Shown here piece by piece: positions 31,101-33,880 of a stretch of DNA of 33,880 nt (position 1 is its first letter; each line of letters begins with the position of its first letter). Source of the stretch: Apiotrichum sp. Y4204 (Eukaryota > Basidiomycota > Tremellomycetes > Trichosporonales > Trichosporonaceae). The notes beneath the pieces are model-generated. The model did not search any database, was not told the DNA's origin, and saw nothing but the letters and a program-made list of their open reading frames with translations. Location of the stretch: the NCBI GenBank assembly GCA_025531455.1, contig JAMYHL010000150.1, forward strand, positions 1-33,880. Direction: 5' to 3'. The translations under genes and the position numbers were made by a program.

Positions 31101-31638
31101 TTGATGTCGAGAAGGAGACGGATGCCGAGCAGGAGGTCTCCAAGCGCCTGCAGCGCCTGGTGCCCGACCTCGCACCGAGACTCGTTCCGACGGTCACGCT
31201 CGTCAATTCCACGTGCGTTTCTCAGGCGATCCCCACTGACGACAGCGAGGCAATCATCAAGCGTGGCCCCCTCACGTTGCTCAAAGACTCGCGCTGCAAC
31301 CGATGGGAGGAGTTTCAAGCTGTCTTACGCCCGTGAGTGGGCGAACTGTGACTCCGACACATCTAACGCCACAGCCCATACCTGCATCTCCACACGGACG
31401 CCAGTCCGCGGACACCATCGCAGGTCATAAACGTCAGCCAGGCGAGCGTTGTCGCCAACGCTGAGGTTGAGCAGCTGCTTGGGGTGGGTGTAGCTGAACG
31501 CAGAAGCAAATCTAACTCGCACAGCGACGTTTCGCATTCACGGTGTTCACGCCGACCAACTCGTACATTATCCAAGCGTCGTCTGCCCGTGATCTCGAGG
31601 AGTGGATCACCGTGATCAGCCGGCAGAAGAAGAGCTAA
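25188..31638 (+). CDS. UNC104: Kinesin-3 motor (UNC-104/KIF1 family), 1,558 aa, 23 exons
   Basis: Plus-end-directed microtubule motor that in fungi moves early endosomes and vesicles. The 23-exon model is 25188-25219, 25367-25389, 25589-25708, 25824-25952, 26090-26105, 26368-26378, 26426-26440, 26666-26789, 26837-26981, 27020-27199, 27262-27464, 27500-27510, 27554-27569, 27605-27685, 27730-27752, 27800-28404, 28442-28642, 28681-29201, 29250-31047, 31100-31212, 31246-31332, 31375-31483, 31525-31638. All joins are GT-AG and in phase. The N-terminal motor shows the P-loop GQTGSGKS (about 103-110), switch I NETSSRSH, switch [10 protein letters not shown], and [21 protein letters not shown] neck coiled coil ([17 protein letters not shown]) is followed by an FHA domain (about 490-580, [19 protein letters not shown]), a long KIF1B-type stalk region, and a C-terminal PH domain ending [17 protein letters not shown], which would bind membrane phosphoinositides. 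The length is normal for fungal kinesin-3. Confidence 0.93.
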
Positions 31639-33880
31639 CGAAGTAACGAATGGTACGACAGCATGGGCAACGTGGAGGGGGGTGGAAGGAAGAGCAGGAG
31701 CGCAGAGCGTGATCTGAGCGGAGGTGCTAGATGTGTAGATGATTACAGTGATGTATCTCATGACATGATGCTACAGTGGACAGGCAGACTTCTATCACGC
31801 TATTGGCATGTGCAGATGGGGACAGGGGTCAAGGGGGAGTCGATCCATAGATCGGAAACAACGATCCGCGTCGATCAGAGCACGGACCGCGCGAGATCGG
31901 GTCCAAACAGCACCAGAATCCGAAAATGAGAATGATTTGCACTTGGTCTCAAGATTCCACAGTCAGAATCACGATCCACGATTAATGATCTGCCACATTA
32001 GACGTGCTAGCGCACTAGCTCTGTGATCCGCGCATCCCACTACAGCCAGCAGCTAACCCAGCCTTGCTGCGCGCATGCGCGCGCTCCCAAGCATCCACGC
32101 GTGAAACGCAACGCCGAACGCGCCGAAGGGCCCCAAAGAGACGCGCCACTGGGCCAGTGCAACTGTGATTGGTAACGCAGAGATGGCTGAATGCGGAATC
32201 TGCTGGAGTCAGTTTCAAGGCCGGAACTTGATGAACTCGATTGAATTCGGGACCTCGGAGAGAAGAAGGGGTGCAATATGGACGGACGCGGCTCGAGTTC
32301 GCGTTGGCGGTGTTGTTGTGCGTGCGCTGTGTGTATCGTGGTATCGTGGAATCTGTTGTCTCTGGGTCACGATGCGGAGAGTTACGCGGACAATTGCACA
32401 CAGAGCGACTCGAAGCGCGACGCGGGTCGCGATCACTACTACTGGACAGTTGGTATGGGGGCCAGATCGGACACATGCAGTACTGCAGGTCGCATGCACC
32501 CTCGTACTACAATACTCCGAAGTCGTATAGACACCGTGAGTACATACTACTTTCCCTGTTCTCGCTGCATGAATGCACCCCTAATCGCACCCGAGACAGC
32601 GACCGAAACGGGTCGATACGGTGCCAGAATGGCGCAGACGGGGTGCAGAATGCAGAAAATACGAAGCAGAATGCAGGATGCAGAACGGATACGGATAGAT
32701 AGACAAGGCCAACGCTCCGCTCCCTGTGGGACAGGACGCACTCGATGAGCCCGAGGAGGGACGAGACAAGACACAGAATTGATTGAGAGGGCCCCGAGAG
32801 GGGTGATGGTTCCAGATTTGCTGCATTTCGCTGGCCTTGCTCGCCTTGCTAGCCCACTGCAAGTCCACACCCACGCACATTCCCCTCGCGACCCCCCCTC
32901 CCTCTCGTCGGTTTTCACTCGGTTTCGTTCCCCCCTGGTGGTAACTTGGAGCGACCAGGGCCGGCAGCTGCCGGCCAGAGACGGAGGAGACCTTTGGACC
33001 AGTAACGCCGCCGTTGATGCCTACAGAGTGTGATCTGATAACGCTTCTGCATTGCTCACTTCACCACCACATTGCTCGTCGCTAACATCCTCGCCCGCCC
33101 ATCGTTTAACGCCTAGCCCTTGCCACTTGCCACTTGCCACACTTGCCATCGGGGACTGCACGCACACAACTCTTTCCACCTGCGCATCGTCGCTTTTGGT
33201 GACGTCGTGCATCTGCTTCTCGCCTGCGCCCAGTCGCTTTGATTCGTGGAACGCGCAGAATCGCCGGCCACTGCCACGATTGCCAGGCCACCAGCCCGAT
33301 TTTCAAATACCTCCGCTCTTGCCGCCCTAGTCAATACTGGATTCCTTTGTTGCATGCGGATTGAGCGGATGCGCTGATGATACAAAAAACGCGCGCTCTT
33401 ATCTAATCCTCCCGGTTAATCTGTCATCAAGTGCGATATTTGGCTGGAATTACAAACATTGCAGCACAACCCAACCATAAACACCCAATCGGGGCCAGTC
33501 TTGCGAGTCGGTTTGCAGCTTGCAGCCTTTGCCTTGGCTCCCACGCACCCCTGCCAGGCAGCCAGTCGGCCAGCCAGCGGAACAACAGACACTCTAGGAC
33601 TGTTTTCTGTTGGGTAAGCAAAAAGCGAGCAAAACACACAGGCAAAACACACAGACAAACCTCGCCTGCTCCTGCAGTCCAGTGGCCTCCTTTTTCCCAC
33701 CCCCCCCCCCCAGGACAACGGCGTAGTCCCTCCCCTCCCCCGCCTTGCCTCTTTCCCCTTGCTTCGCCGGGCTTCTCCTCCGCTCACACTTGCCCCCGCG
33801 TGCCCTCCCCCCCCCCGCCGCTCTCCTTCGCCCCCCCCCCGCGGGTGTGTTGCCCAAGCTGCTGCTGCTTCTGCTGCTGG
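31639..33880. other. Intergenic to window end, no gene recognised
   Basis: After the kinesin stop there are 2.2 kb without a supported gene. Visible features are GATC-rich sequence at 31840-31990, degenerate repeats of GCAGAATGCAG at about 32643-32690, tandem CTTGCCA words at about 33118-33148, a C12 run at 33700-33711, further poly-C at about 33805-33840 and CTGCTG repeats at the very end. The C- and CT-rich stretch near the right edge may be the promoter or leader of a gene beginning outside the window. Confidence 0.5.

Noticed and set aside
32241..32748. Overlapping open frames of about 150 codons near the right end
   Set aside because: Several frames and both strands are open at once, the composition is biased by short repeats, and no domain is recognised.
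1..33880. CRISPR array, bacterial operon or prophage
   Set aside because: Genes are spliced and eukaryotic. The tandem repeats have no regular spacers between units.

Overview
The window looks like nuclear DNA of a basidiomycete yeast, most likely a tremellomycete of the Trichosporonales type. The reasons are high GC content, intron-dense genes with very short introns (many of 33-50 nt with GTGAGT/GTAAGT donors and CTGAC/CTAAC branch sites), and gene families typical of that group. All gene models were built by hand from splice sites and reading-frame phase. Every complete model below sums to a whole number of codons.

Layout. 1-3160: the right part of a two-gene PIF/Harbinger DNA transposon. 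The transposase 3' end is on + (71-851). A convergent Myb/coiled-coil partner gene is on - (1179-2912); two of its introns carry a perfect 26-bp hairpin and a 16-copy 17-bp minisatellite. 3403-5796 (-): type II membrane glycosyltransferase of the DXD sugar-binding (GT32-like) family. 5797-8960: a 3.2-kb divergent intergenic region. 8961-12465 (+): TRK-type potassium transporter, seven exons including one of 7 nt. 12760-13105: decayed Ty3/gypsy RNase H remnant. 13308-13852: two intron-containing tRNA-Trp(CCA) genes with a broken copy between them. 14219-15366 (-): secreted Cys-rich GPI-anchored protein. 16434-21166 (-): 1,502-aa nuclear-type protein with SUMO-interaction and PIP-like motifs and a helical C-terminus, possibly an Smc5/6 loader subunit. 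22677-23975 (+): OM14-like mitochondrial outer membrane protein with a duplicated membrane domain. 25188-31638 (+): complete kinesin-3 (UNC-104/KIF1) of 1,558 aa in 23 exons. 31639-33880: no gene recognised.

The host genes are unrelated housekeeping functions: ion uptake, Golgi glycosylation, vesicle transport, mitochondria and genome maintenance. I see no gene cluster or defence system. The most unusual signals are architectural. The kinesin P-loop is split over three consecutive microexons, other microexons of 7, 9, 11 and 16 nt occur, and repeats are confined to introns of a transposon gene whose coding frame is intact.
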